NCBI RefSeq assembly: GCF_014201115.1
Contig: NZ_JACHDO010000001.1
Span: forward strand, 5,828,001 to 5,892,000
Direction: 5' to 3'
DNA from: Nocardiopsis metallicus
GTDB lineage: Bacteria > Actinomycetota > Actinomycetes > Streptosporangiales > Streptosporangiaceae
DNA: 64,000 bases
Part shown: piece by piece, positions 7,871 through 15,998 of the stretch
Layout: every line of letters begins with the position of its first letter
Numbering within the stretch: the first letter of the stretch is position 1
Made by a program: the position numbers and the translations under genes
Notes under the pieces: model-generated
Told to the model about the DNA's origin: nothing
The model's input: the letters and a program-made list of their open reading frames with translations, nothing else
The model's database searches: none

Positions 7871-8827
7871 ATGCGCGCAATCGCGTTCTCCGCACACGGG
7901 GCTCCCGACGTACTTGAAACCGTCGAGCTCCCCACGCCCGAGCCGGGCCCGGGGGAGGTCCGGGTACGGATCCGCGCCGCCGGCGTCCAGCCCTTCGACA
8001 CAGCGCTCCGCCAGGGCCTTTCGTTCGGTTTCCCGGTCACCTTCCCGCAGGTCCTCGGCAACGAGTTCGCCGGGACCGTCGACGCCGTCGGGAAGGGCGT
8101 CACCGAGTTCGCCCCCGGTGACGGCGTGCTCGGCTGGCAGCTGCTCTCGTGCTACGCCGAATACACGGTGGCCCCGGTCGAACAGGTGGTCGCCAAGCCC
8201 GAGGGCATGTCCTGGGAAGTGGCCGGGGTGCTCTCGGCCTCCGGCCAGACCGCTCACACAGCCCTGGAGGAACTCAAGGTCGGCCCACGCGAAACCGTGC
8301 TCGTCCATGCCGCCGCGGGCGGGGTCGGCACGTTCGCCGTACAGATCGCGCGCGACCTGGGCGCCACCGTCATCGGCACCGCGAGCCCCGGCAACCACGA
8401 GTACCTGCGCTCCCTCGGCGCGGTACCGGTCGCCTACGGGGAAGGGCTGGTCGAACGCGTGCGCGAGGCCGCCCCCCAAGGGGTCGACGCCGCTCTGGAC
8501 GCGGCAGGGGAGGAGGCGCTCCGGGCCTCGCTCGCGCTGGTCGGGGACCGCGGCCGGATCGGGACCCTGGTCTCGTTCGACCTGGTGGAGGAGACGGGCG
8601 TCCGAGCGATCCGCAGCCAGCGGTCCAGGGAGCGCCTGGCCGAACTCGTCGCCCTGCACGAACGGGTCGGCCTCCAGGTGCCCATCGCGGGCGCCTTCGA
8701 CCTTGCCGACGCCGCCGAAGCCCACCGCCTTTCCGAGACCGGGCACCTCAGGGGCAAGGTCGTTATCACGGTGCGGCCCGAGCCGGGGAGCCCGTCCGCC
8801 CCCGGGGCAGGGGGGAACGCGACATGA
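7871..8827 (+). CDS. MDR-superfamily NADPH-dependent reductase (quinone oxidoreductase-like)
   Basis: A 318-residue zinc-free medium-chain reductase. The N-terminal GroES-like domain (GPGEVRVRIRAAGVQPFD, VLGNEFAGTV) is followed by the nucleotide-binding domain with VHAAAGGVGTFAVQIA. The catalytic-zinc cysteine/histidine set is not visible, which fits the quinone oxidoreductase/enoyl reductase group that uses NADPH on quinones or enones. It opens a tightly packed operon whose next gene overlaps by four bases. Next to polyketide relics, a tailoring or quinone-detoxifying role is plausible. Start at the ATG after a GGAACAGCAG site. Confidence 0.85.
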   Translation: MRAIAFSAHGAPDVLETVELPTPEPGPGEVRVRIRAAGVQPFDTALRQGLSFGFPVTFPQVLGNEFAGTVDAVGKGVTEFAPGDGVLGWQLLSCYAEYTVAPVEQVVAKPEGMSWEVAGVLSASGQTAHTALEELKVGPRETVLVHAAAGGVGTFAVQIARDLGATVIGTASPGNHEYLRSLGAVPVAYGEGLVERVREAAPQGVDAALDAAGEEALRASLALVGDRGRIGTLVSFDLVEETGVRAIRSQRSRERLAELVALHERVGLQVPIAGAFDLADAAEAHRLSETGHLRGKVVITVRPEPGSPSAPGAGGNAT

Positions 8828-9546
8828 GCCGGTCAACGGCCGAGGTCGACTTCTGGTTCGACCCCCTGTGCCCCTACGCCTGGATCACCTCCAGGTGGAT
8901 CGTCTCGCTGGAGCGCCGGGAACGCGTGCGCGTCCGCTGGCACCCGATGGGACTGGGCCTGCTCAACAGCGGGCCGGGCGTTTCCGACCAGGTGCGCGAA
9001 ATCCTCGAACTCACCAAGGGACCCGTCCGGGTGGTCGCGGCGGTCGCGGCGGAACACGACCCGGAACGGGTCGGCGCCTTCTACACGGCGCTCGGCACGC
9101 ACCTGCACTCCGCGGACGGCCTCCTCACCCCGATCCGGGCGGGTTTCACCCAGGCCCCGGACCTGTGGCGGACGGCCCTCGGAGAGCTCAAGGGGGTGAC
9201 TGAGGCGGCCCTGTCCGAAAGCGGACTGCCGTTGGGCCTGGCCGGGGCCGCCGACGACCGGAACTGGGACGGCGCCGTCCTGGAATCGCACGAACGGGTC
9301 CCCTCCGGCGATCAGGACCTCGAACCCATCGGTGTGCCCACGCTCGCGGTGAACGGTCAGCCGGGCCGATTCGGCCCGGTGTTCGACCGCGTCCCCGACG
9401 GTGAGCGCGCCCTCCGGCTGTGGGACGCGTTCGAGGTGCTGGCCACCGACGACAACTGCTACGAGATCAAGCGGGTCACCACGCGGGCCGACCCCGAGCC
9501 CTTCGGGGAGCCGCTGTCGGCGCGACCGGAGGGAAACCGTTCATGA
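8824..9546 (+). CDS. DsbA-fold oxidoreductase, mycothiol-dependent nitroreductase-like (Rv2466c group)
   Basis: A 240-residue thioredoxin-fold protein with the helical insertion of the DsbA/FrnE family. The motif FWFDPLCPYAWITSRW near residues 11-26 is the signature of the actinobacterial Rv2466c group. The second active-site cysteine is replaced (CPYA), leaving one nucleophilic Cys that in this family works with mycothiol. GVPTLAVNG is the cis-proline loop. ATGA overlap with the gene before and another overlap with the exporter after it show translational coupling. Likely cytoplasmic, acting on quinones, nitro compounds or disulfides; the substrate is unknown. Confidence 0.8.
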   Translation: MSRSTAEVDFWFDPLCPYAWITSRWIVSLERRERVRVRWHPMGLGLLNSGPGVSDQVREILELTKGPVRVVAAVAAEHDPERVGAFYTALGTHLHSADGLLTPIRAGFTQAPDLWRTALGELKGVTEAALSESGLPLGLAGAADDRNWDGAVLESHERVPSGDQDLEPIGVPTLAVNGQPGRFGPVFDRVPDGERALRLWDAFEVLATDDNCYEIKRVTTRADPEPFGEPLSARPEGNRS

Positions 9547-11201
9547 GTACGCCGCAAACCCCGGTCTCCGAGGGGGAAAGGCCCGCCTCGAAGGCGGCCG
9601 GCTTCGTCCTCACCGGCCTCTTCATCGGTGTCTTCCTCTCCGCGCTCGACACGATGATCATGGCCACGGCGCTGCGTACCATCGCCGACCAGCTCAGCGG
9701 TATGACCGGGCAGGCGTGGGTCACCGTCTCCTATCTCGTGGCGATGACCGCCTCGGCGCCGCTCTACGGGAAGATGTCGGACATCTTCGGCCGTAAACGC
9801 CTCTACCTGGTGGCCATCTCGGTCTTCGTCCTCGGGTCGGCCCTGTGCGCGTTCGCCCAGTCGATCTACGAACTGTCCGCCTACCGCGCGGTGCAGGGCC
9901 TGGGAGCCGGCGGCCTCATGACGCTTGCCCTGGCCATCACCGCGGATCTTTTCACCCCCGAGCGCAGGGTCCGCCACCAGGCGAACCTGGGTCTGATGTT
10001 CGGCGTGGCCAGTGTCGCGGGCCCGGTCGGCGGAGGCCTGTTCGCCGGGATGGACACCCTGCTGTGGGTCGACGGCTGGCGGTGGGTGTTCCTGATCAAC
10101 CTTCCGCTGGGGCTGTTCTGCTTCCTCGTGGTGGCCAGGTACTTCCAGGCCTCCGCCGCCCACCGGGCCCGGCGCCGGGTCGACGTCCTCGGGGCCGTCC
10201 TGCTGGTCCTGGCCGTCATCCCGGCGCTGGTCGCCGTCGAACAGGGCCGCGAGTGGGGGTGGTGGTCGCCCACCGTCCTGTCCCTGTACGCCCTCAGCCT
10301 CCTCGGCCTCGTCGCCTTCCTCCTCACGGAGCGCCGCATGGCCGACGCCGCGATCCTGCCTCCCCGGCTGTTCCGCAGCAGGTCGTTCTCGATGGTCAAC
10401 GCGGTGAACTTCCTCGGCGGTATGGGTGTTTTCGGGGCGCTGACAGTGCTGCCCCTCTACCTCCAGGTGGTCCAGGGCCTCTCACCCACCACCGCGGGGC
10501 TCCTGCTCCTGCCCCAGTCGGTCTTCACCACCATCGGGTCCTACGTCTGCGGGCCGGTCACCGAACGCACCGGGCGCTCGAAACCGCTGCTGGTCGCCGG
10601 CGTGGCGATCATGAGCGCGAGCTATCTGGCACTGGCGTTCATGGACGCGCAGACTCACCTGGCGCTCGTCGTGGTCGTGGTGTCCTTCATGGGCGTCGGT
10701 TTGGGTTTCTTCTTCCAGACGGTGCTCATCGCGCTGCAGACGAGTGTCGAGCCCAAGGACATCGGTGTCGCCAGCGGCCTCTACTCCTTCACCCGCCAGC
10801 TGGGCGGCGCCGTAGGCGCCGCGCTCTTCGTGTCGCTGCTGTTCACCGCGGCGGTCACGGAGATCACGAAAGAGGCAGGGACCGCGGAGTTCTCCCGGGC
10901 GGCCGAGGACCCCGAGGTCATGGCCGACCCGGACAACCGTGCGGCGGTCGACACCGTACGCGAGGGCGTGGCCACGGAGGACCTGGACGACACGTCCTTC
11001 CTCCAGCGTGTCCACCCCGACATCGCCGCGCCCTACATCGACGGCCTGGACAACGCGATGAGCACCGTCTTCCTGACCATGAGTGCCTTCGTCCTGCTCT
11101 CCGCGATCACGGCTCTGCTCATCCCGGAGCGGCGCGGCGGTTCCGGGAAACCGGAGAGTCCCGAGCAACCCGAGCCGAAGACGGTCGACACCGAGAAGTG
11201 A
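9543..11201 (+). CDS. DHA2-family MFS drug exporter (14 membrane segments)
   Basis: A 552-residue proton-coupled exporter of the EmrB/QacA type. It has the motif A region GKMSDIFGRKRLY after helix 2, motif C-like GPVGGGLFAG, and about 14 hydrophobic segments. The loop at roughly 430-500 before the last helix is acidic and long, as usual in antibiotic self-resistance exporters. The ATG at 9543 overlaps the end of the previous gene. In this operon it most likely pumps out the product, or intermediates, of the adjacent pathway; the pathway itself is now broken. Confidence 0.9.
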   Translation: MSTPQTPVSEGERPASKAAGFVLTGLFIGVFLSALDTMIMATALRTIADQLSGMTGQAWVTVSYLVAMTASAPLYGKMSDIFGRKRLYLVAISVFVLGSALCAFAQSIYELSAYRAVQGLGAGGLMTLALAITADLFTPERRVRHQANLGLMFGVASVAGPVGGGLFAGMDTLLWVDGWRWVFLINLPLGLFCFLVVARYFQASAAHRARRRVDVLGAVLLVLAVIPALVAVEQGREWGWWSPTVLSLYALSLLGLVAFLLTERRMADAAILPPRLFRSRSFSMVNAVNFLGGMGVFGALTVLPLYLQVVQGLSPTTAGLLLLPQSVFTTIGSYVCGPVTERTGRSKPLLVAGVAIMSASYLALAFMDAQTHLALVVVVVSFMGVGLGFFFQTVLIALQTSVEPKDIGVASGLYSFTRQLGGAVGAALFVSLLFTAAVTEITKEAGTAEFSRAAEDPEVMADPDNRAAVDTVREGVATEDLDDTSFLQRVHPDIAAPYIDGLDNAMSTVFLTMSAFVLLSAITALLIPERRGGSGKPESPEQPEPKTVDTEK

Positions 11202-11242
11202 ACAGAACCGAATCCGTGACGAACGAACGAGGAGACCGCCCC

Positions 11243-11881
11243 ATGCGTATCGACATCTGGTCAGACGTCATCTGCCCCTGGTGCTATATCGGCAAGCGCC
11301 GCCTGGAAACCGCCCTCGCCGACTTCGACCGCGCCGACCAGGTCACCGTTGTCTGGCGGGCCTTCCAGCTCGACCCGACGCTCTCCGACCAGGTCGGGCC
11401 CAGCGCGATCGAGGTCATGGCGGGCCCCGGGGGAGACCATTCCCACGTGCGGGCGCGGTTCGCGGAGATCTCCAGGATCGGCGCGGCCGACGGCCTGGAA
11501 CTGCGGCTGGGCTCCGCGTACCCGGTCAACACGTTCGACGCGCACCGCGTCTCCGCCTGGGCCCGCGAACTGGGCAGGCAGGACGCGATCGTCGAGGCCC
11601 TCCTGAACGGCTACCACACGCGCAACCTCAACATCGCCGACCACGCCGTGCTCGCCGACCTCGCCGCCGAGGCAGGGCTGGACCGCGGTCAGGCCCTGGA
11701 GGTCCTGGACGGGGACCAGTACGCCGACGACGTGCGCACCGACCTCGCCGAGGCCAGGTCCATCGGCGCCCGGGGCGTGCCGACCTTCGCCCTGAACGGA
11801 CGCAAGTTCCAGCACGGGCCGCCCGAGGCGGCCTCGCTGGTGCGGCTGCTGCGGGCCACCGCGTCCGCCGCCACCGCGTGA
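11243..11881 (+). CDS. DsbA-family oxidoreductase, FrnE type
   Basis: A 212-residue cytoplasmic thioredoxin-fold protein. The redox motif is intact (WSDVICPWCYIGKRRL, Cys11 and Cys14), the helical insertion carries the family marker NTFDAHRVSAWA, and GVPTFALNG forms the cis-proline loop. FrnE proteins are named from the frenolicin gene cluster, an aromatic polyketide locus, and also occur outside biosynthesis as disulfide isomerases. RBS GAGGAGA lies 9 bases before ATG 11243. It lies 41 bases after the exporter gene, so probably in the same transcript. Confidence 0.88.
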   Translation: MRIDIWSDVICPWCYIGKRRLETALADFDRADQVTVVWRAFQLDPTLSDQVGPSAIEVMAGPGGDHSHVRARFAEISRIGAADGLELRLGSAYPVNTFDAHRVSAWARELGRQDAIVEALLNGYHTRNLNIADHAVLADLAAEAGLDRGQALEVLDGDQYADDVRTDLAEARSIGARGVPTFALNGRKFQHGPPEAASLVRLLRATASAATA

Positions 11882-11958
11882 CCCTTCCCCCCTACCCCCG
11901 AACGCGGTACCCCGCAACGGGTCCTTCCCGAACCAACACGTCAAGGAGACGAACACAC

Positions 11959-12819
11959 ATGGACATCGGCATCGGACTTCCAGGCCACATCCGCGGAGGT
12001 ATCGACGGCACGACCGTGGTCGAGTGGGCGCGAAGGGCCGAGAACCGCGGCTTCAGCACGCTCGCCGTCAGCGACCGCGTCGTCTACACGACCCCCGAGC
12101 CGCTGGTCACCCTGGCCGCCGCCGCCGGCGCCACCCGCGAGATCAGGCTGGCCACCGGGGTCCTCCTGGGCCCGCTGAGGACCAACCACACCCTGTTCGC
12201 CAAGCAGACCGCCACCCTGGACCGCATAGCGGGCCCGGGGCGGCTCCGGCTGGGTCTCGCCCCGGGGCTGCGCGAGGACGACTTCGAGCTGACCGGGGTG
12301 GACTTCGGGGCCCGCGGCCGGGACCTCGACGGCCAGCTCCGCCGGATGAAGGAGGTGTGGGGCGGCGACACCCAGATCGGACCGGCCCCCGCCACCCCCG
12401 GCGGTCCGGAACTGATGTTCGGCGGTATGTCCGCGGCGACGCTCCGGCGGATCCGCGAGTTCGGCGGCGGCTGGGTCATCGGGGACTGCACGGCCGACGA
12501 GTTCACGGAGTTCGCCGTCCCGGCGCGGCAGGCCTGGACGGAAGCCGGGCACCCGGGCGAGCTGCCGACCTCGGCGGCCGTGATGTTCGCGCTCGGGCCC
12601 GACGCGAAGACCGTCGTGGACGAGGAGATCCGCCCCTACTACGCCTTCATCGGCGAGGAGTGGCTCCAGTACGCCATCGACGGCGCCTACACGGCGGAGG
12701 ACGACATCCGCAAGGCGGTCGCCGCCTTTGAGGCGGCCGGCTGCCACGAGCTCATCTTCACTGGCAACAGCGCCGATCCGGAGCAGGTAGACCTGCTCGC
12801 CGACGCGGTCGGCCTCTGA
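11959..12819 (+). CDS. LLM-class F420/FMN-dependent oxidoreductase
   Basis: A 286-residue luciferase-like TIM-barrel protein. Its N-terminus MDIGIGLPG, the segments FSTLAVSDR and IRLATGVLLGPLRTN, and the C-terminal GCHELIFTG are typical of the F420-dependent or FMN-dependent group in actinomycetes. The family reduces or oxidises quinones, enones and polyketide intermediates. The start has an AAGGAGAC site 7 bases upstream. It is the last intact gene of the operon starting at 7871; the ketosynthase remnant follows 150 bases later. Cofactor and substrate cannot be told from sequence alone. Confidence 0.82.
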   Translation: MDIGIGLPGHIRGGIDGTTVVEWARRAENRGFSTLAVSDRVVYTTPEPLVTLAAAAGATREIRLATGVLLGPLRTNHTLFAKQTATLDRIAGPGRLRLGLAPGLREDDFELTGVDFGARGRDLDGQLRRMKEVWGGDTQIGPAPATPGGPELMFGGMSAATLRRIREFGGGWVIGDCTADEFTEFAVPARQAWTEAGHPGELPTSAAVMFALGPDAKTVVDEEIRPYYAFIGEEWLQYAIDGAYTAEDDIRKAVAAFEAAGCHELIFTGNSADPEQVDLLADAVGL

Positions 12820-12969
12820 GGAACAGCAGGTAGACCCGGCTCATCCCTCCCCCTCCGATCGTCCGCGAACACCTTTTGAGGCTGTCTCAAGCGGGTCCGA
12901 CCACAGTGAGGGTCATCAGCTCGCACCGGAGGCCGAAAAGACGGCCTGGCGTGGAGGGGGAGGGATCTG

Positions 12970-13206
12970 ATGAACCGTCGTGTCGTGATCACCGGGGTCG
13001 GTGTCCGAGCACCGGGCGGGGTGGGAAGGAAGGAGTTCTGGGAGCTCCTCATGACGGTCCGGACGGCGACGCGCCGTATCTCGTTCTTCGACCCAGAACC
13101 GTTCCGGTCCCAGGTCGCGGGCGAATGCGACTTCGACCCGGCGGCCGAAGGGCTCACCCCCCGGCAGATCAGACGGATGGACCGGGCCACAGCAACTCCG
13201 GGGTGA
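12970..13206 (+). pseudogene. N-terminal remnant of a type II polyketide ketosynthase (KS-alpha)
   Basis: The first ~73 codons are a KS-alpha start: RRVVITGVGVRAPGG, TATRRISFFDP, FRSQVAGE, then RRMDRA. In an intact gene this runs on for about 350 more residues with the Cys-His-His active site; here it ends after RRMDRA and enters a different gene out of frame, stopping at 13204-13206. The GGGGGAGGGATCTG ribosome site before ATG 12970 is intact, so the original start is preserved. This is direct evidence that a minimal polyketide synthase once stood here. KS-beta and the acyl carrier protein are not found in the window. Confidence 0.85.
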
Positions 13207-14021
13207 TCGTCTTCGACGGCGGTGCCGTGGTCGTCGACACCGCCGCCACCGAACGGCGGGCGAAGGACCTGCGCCGGGCGGTGGACGCGCTCGCGCCCGG
13301 GCCGCGCAGGATCGTCGTCAACACGCACCACCACGGCGACCACGTCTTCGGAAACTCCGTCTTCGGTGACTCCGCCGAGGTGATCGCCCACGAGCGGGCG
13401 GTGGCGGAGATCGAGGAGACCGGGTTGGCACTGACCCGGCTGTGGCCGGACGTCGACTGGGGCGACATTCCCCTGGTGACTCACACGATGACCTTCACCG
13501 ACCGCCTCGACCTGCGGCTCGGGGACCGCGTCGCGGAACTGCACTACGTGGGTCCGGCCCACACCACCAACGACGTCGTCGTGTGGCTGCCCGACGAACG
13601 GGTCCTCTTCACGGGTGACACCGTACTCAGCGGGTGCACCCCCTTCACCCTGATGGGGTCCGTCAGCGGAACCCTGGAAGCGATGGAACGGCTGCGCGGG
13701 TTCGACGCCCGGGTACTCGTGTGCGGGCACGGGCCGGTCTGCGGGCCCGAGGCGATCGAGCTGACGATCGAGTACACCCACTGGCTCCGCGACCTGGCGG
13801 AGAAGGGGCGTCGGAGGGGGCGGACCCCGTTGGAGACGGCGTTCGAGGCGGACCCGGGACCCTACGCCGAGCTCATCGACCCGGAACGGATCGTCGGAAA
13901 CCTGCATCGCGCCTACGCCGAACTGGACGGAGCCGAACCGGGCGCGCCCCTGGACGTGCTCGCCGCCTTCGAGGAGATGGTCGAGTTCAACGGCGGAGAG
14001 CGACCCGCCTGCCTGGCCTGA
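13188..14021 (+). pseudogene. MBL-fold polyketide cyclase (ActIV-like), N-terminus lost
   Basis: From SNSGVIVFDGG onward about 275 residues follow a metallo-beta-lactamase fold, with zinc motif THHHGDHVFGN, the second-shell histidine in GPAHTTNDVVVWLP, FTGDTVL and VCGHGPVCGP. The closest remembered relatives are second-ring cyclases of aromatic polyketide pathways (ActIV group), acting on ACP-bound or released polyketones. The first 20-30 residues are missing, replaced by the ketosynthase start in another frame. There is no own ribosome site at the junction, so translation is unlikely unless from an internal GTG. Other MBL hydrolases are possible; neighbours favour cyclase. Confidence 0.75.
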
Positions 14022-14045
14022 CAGCGCCACGCCCGTAGGCTTGGG

Positions 14046-14092
14046 TGCCCCCTGCCCCCTGCCCCCTGCCCCCTGCCCCCTGCCCCCTGCCC
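14046..14092. repeat. 7-bp tandem repeat TGCCCCC, six full copies plus part of a seventh
   Basis: A TGCCCCC microsatellite-like array immediately before the alditol oxidase gene, ending 13 bases before its ATG and directly next to its ribosome site. Copy number could change by slippage and alter leader length. Confidence 0.95.
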
Positions 14093-14104
14093 GGGAGACC
14101 CTCC

Positions 14105-15385
14105 ATGTCTGCCTCGTCCGTACCCTCCTCCGTTGCCCCCTCATCCGGACCGGTCCGCAACTGGGCCGGGAACCTCACCTACGCCAGCCCCCGGATCCAC
14201 CGGCCCGCCAGTCTCGACCGACTCCGCGCCCTGGTGCGGGACAGCCCTCGGATCAGGGCGCTGGGCAGCGGTCACTCCTTCAACGGGGTCGCGGACTCCA
14301 CACACGACCTGGTCCGGTTGGACGCACTCCCGCAGGAGATCGAGGTCGATCCGTCGGCGTCCACCGTGACCGTCTCCGCGGGAACCCGGTACGCCGAGCT
14401 CGCCGCGGAACTGCACCGGCGGGGTTTCGCCCTGGGCAATCTGGCCTCGCTGCCGCACATCTCGGTGGCCGGGTCCTGTGCCACCGGGACCCACGGTTCA
14501 GGGGACGCCCAACCCTGTCTGGCCGCCGCGGTGCGGGGGATCGAGCGGGTCGGTCCGGACGGGGAAGCGGCCTGGCTGCGCCGTGGCGACGAGGTCTTTC
14601 CCGGGGCGGTGGTGGCGCTCGGCGCCCTTGGCGTGGTCACGCGGCTCACGCTGGAGATCGAACCCGCCTTCCAGGTGTCACAGCGGGTCCGGCTCGACGT
14701 CCCGCTGGACGAGGTGGCGGACCGCTTCGACGCGGTCTTCGGCTCCGCGTACAGCGTCAGCCTGTTCACCGACTGGGAAGCGGACACCGGGCGCGTCTGG
14801 CTCAAGCACCGCGAGGGCGACCCCGAAGGCGATTGGGCCGGGGGACACGCGGCGACCGGCCCCGAACACCCGGTCCCCGGGGCGCCGACCGATCCTGCCA
14901 CTGAGCAGTTGGGCCTGGCGGGCCCCTGGTTCGAGCGGTTGCCGCACTTTCGGCCCGAGTTCCAACCGAGCGCGGGGCAGGAGCTCCAGTCCGAGCTCTA
15001 CCTGCCGCGCGCGGCCGTTCCGGAGGCCTTCGCGGCGCTGCGCGGGATCGGCTCCCTGATCGCCCCCGTGCTGCACGTCTCCGAGGTGCGCACGGTCCGC
15101 GCCGACGACATGTGGCTCAGCCCCTCCTACGGTCGGGACTCGGTGACCTTCCACTTCACCTGGCTGCCGGACCCGGAGGCGGTTGCCCCGGTACTCGCGG
15201 CGGTGGAGGAACGCCTCGCCCCACTGGGCGCCCGACCGCACTGGGGCAAGCTCTCCACGCTGCCCCCGGAGGAGGTCATGGCCTCCTACCCGCGTGCCGC
15301 CGACTTCGCCGGTCTGCTGGAACGGATCGACCCCGAGGGCAAGTTCCGCAACCCGTTCGTCGACGCCCTCTTCCCGCGAACCTGA
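14105..15385 (+). CDS. FAD-dependent alditol oxidase-like protein (AldO/VAO family)
   Basis: Oxidises the terminal hydroxyl of sugar alcohols with oxygen, giving an aldose and hydrogen peroxide, by analogy with Streptomyces AldO. The 426-residue protein has the FAD domain start NWAGNLTY, ALGSGHSFNGVADS, and SVAGSCATGTHGSG, the covalent-FAD histidine region of this family; the C-terminal D-arabinono-lactone oxidase domain ends HWGKLSTLPP and DPEGKFRNPF. ATG 14105 is preceded by GGGAG. The upstream frame back to 14045 is repeat sequence and is not counted. A gulonolactone or xylitol oxidase role is the main alternative. Confidence 0.88.
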   Translation: MSASSVPSSVAPSSGPVRNWAGNLTYASPRIHRPASLDRLRALVRDSPRIRALGSGHSFNGVADSTHDLVRLDALPQEIEVDPSASTVTVSAGTRYAELAAELHRRGFALGNLASLPHISVAGSCATGTHGSGDAQPCLAAAVRGIERVGPDGEAAWLRRGDEVFPGAVVALGALGVVTRLTLEIEPAFQVSQRVRLDVPLDEVADRFDAVFGSAYSVSLFTDWEADTGRVWLKHREGDPEGDWAGGHAATGPEHPVPGAPTDPATEQLGLAGPWFERLPHFRPEFQPSAGQELQSELYLPRAAVPEAFAALRGIGSLIAPVLHVSEVRTVRADDMWLSPSYGRDSVTFHFTWLPDPEAVAPVLAAVEERLAPLGARPHWGKLSTLPPEEVMASYPRAADFAGLLERIDPEGKFRNPFVDALFPRT

Positions 15386-15400
15386 ACCGCAGGCACGTCT

Positions 15401-15845
15401 TCAGGGTCCGTGCCACTCCACGAACAGCACCGTGGCGTCGTCCTGGAGGGCACCGCCGTGGTAGTCGAGGATGCTGTGGATCAGGCGGCGCAGGGCCTCC
15501 GGGACGGGCAGGCCCTCCGCGTCGTGGCGGACGATGAAGTTCACGAACCGGTCCAGGCCGAACTCGTCGCCTCCCGGGCCGTGCGTCTCGGTGATCCCGT
15601 AGGTGAACAGCACCAGGCGGTCACCCGGGTGGAGCTGTTCCTCGCTCACGGTCGCGCCCGGGCCCAGGTCGACACCGAGCGGGGAGCCCGGCTGGCAGAC
15701 GGGGAGGTCGACCAGGCGTCCGTCGCGAATCCGTACCGGCGGGTGGCGGCCGTGGCTGACCCACTTCAGGCGCCCGGTCCTCAGATTCAGGTCGGCGATG
15801 AGCGCGGTGACGTATCGGGTGGTGCCCAGGTGTTCCACCAGGGTT
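15401..15845 (-). pseudogene. C-terminal part of a PP2C/SpoIIE-type phosphatase
   Basis: About 145 residues match the end of RsbU/SpoIIE-type protein serine/threonine phosphatases: TRYVTALIADLNLRTGRL, VSHGRHPPVRI, PLGV, LVLFTYGITETHGPGGDEFG and the metal-site DDATVLFVEW. Intact members have at least 230 residues for the catalytic domain and usually sensory domains before it; the first metal-binding aspartates are absent. Upstream on the same strand the sequence changes abruptly near 15845 into an unrelated gene fragment in another frame, so no native start remains (GTG 15838 is fortuitous). Confidence 0.75.
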
Positions 15846-15998
15846 GAGGTACTGGGTGAAGGTCACGTCGTGCGGGTCGGTGACGTCGTAGACCACCACC
15901 CCGCCGACCCGCTCCAGCCCGGTGAACGCGTAGGTGCGGCCGTCCACCTGGCCCAGCACCACGTCCCCGGCCGCGCGGCCCTGAGCGGTTCCGCCGGC
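15846..15998 (-). pseudogene. Fragment of a choice-of-anchor/beta-propeller-like secreted protein
   Basis: About 50 codons reading DVVLGQVDGRTYAFTGLERV, then GGVVVYDVTDP and TFTQYLNP, resemble one blade of the large secreted proteins in the choice-of-anchor I group. Both ends are cut: the right end abuts the helicase stop codon and the left end runs into the phosphatase fragment out of frame. No start codon or ribosome site is present. Confidence 0.5.

Noticed and set aside
13970..14178. Upstream extension of the alditol oxidase through the TGCCCCC array
   Set aside because: The extension encodes only repeated PPAPCPL units and lacks a ribosome site; ATG 14105 is well placed.
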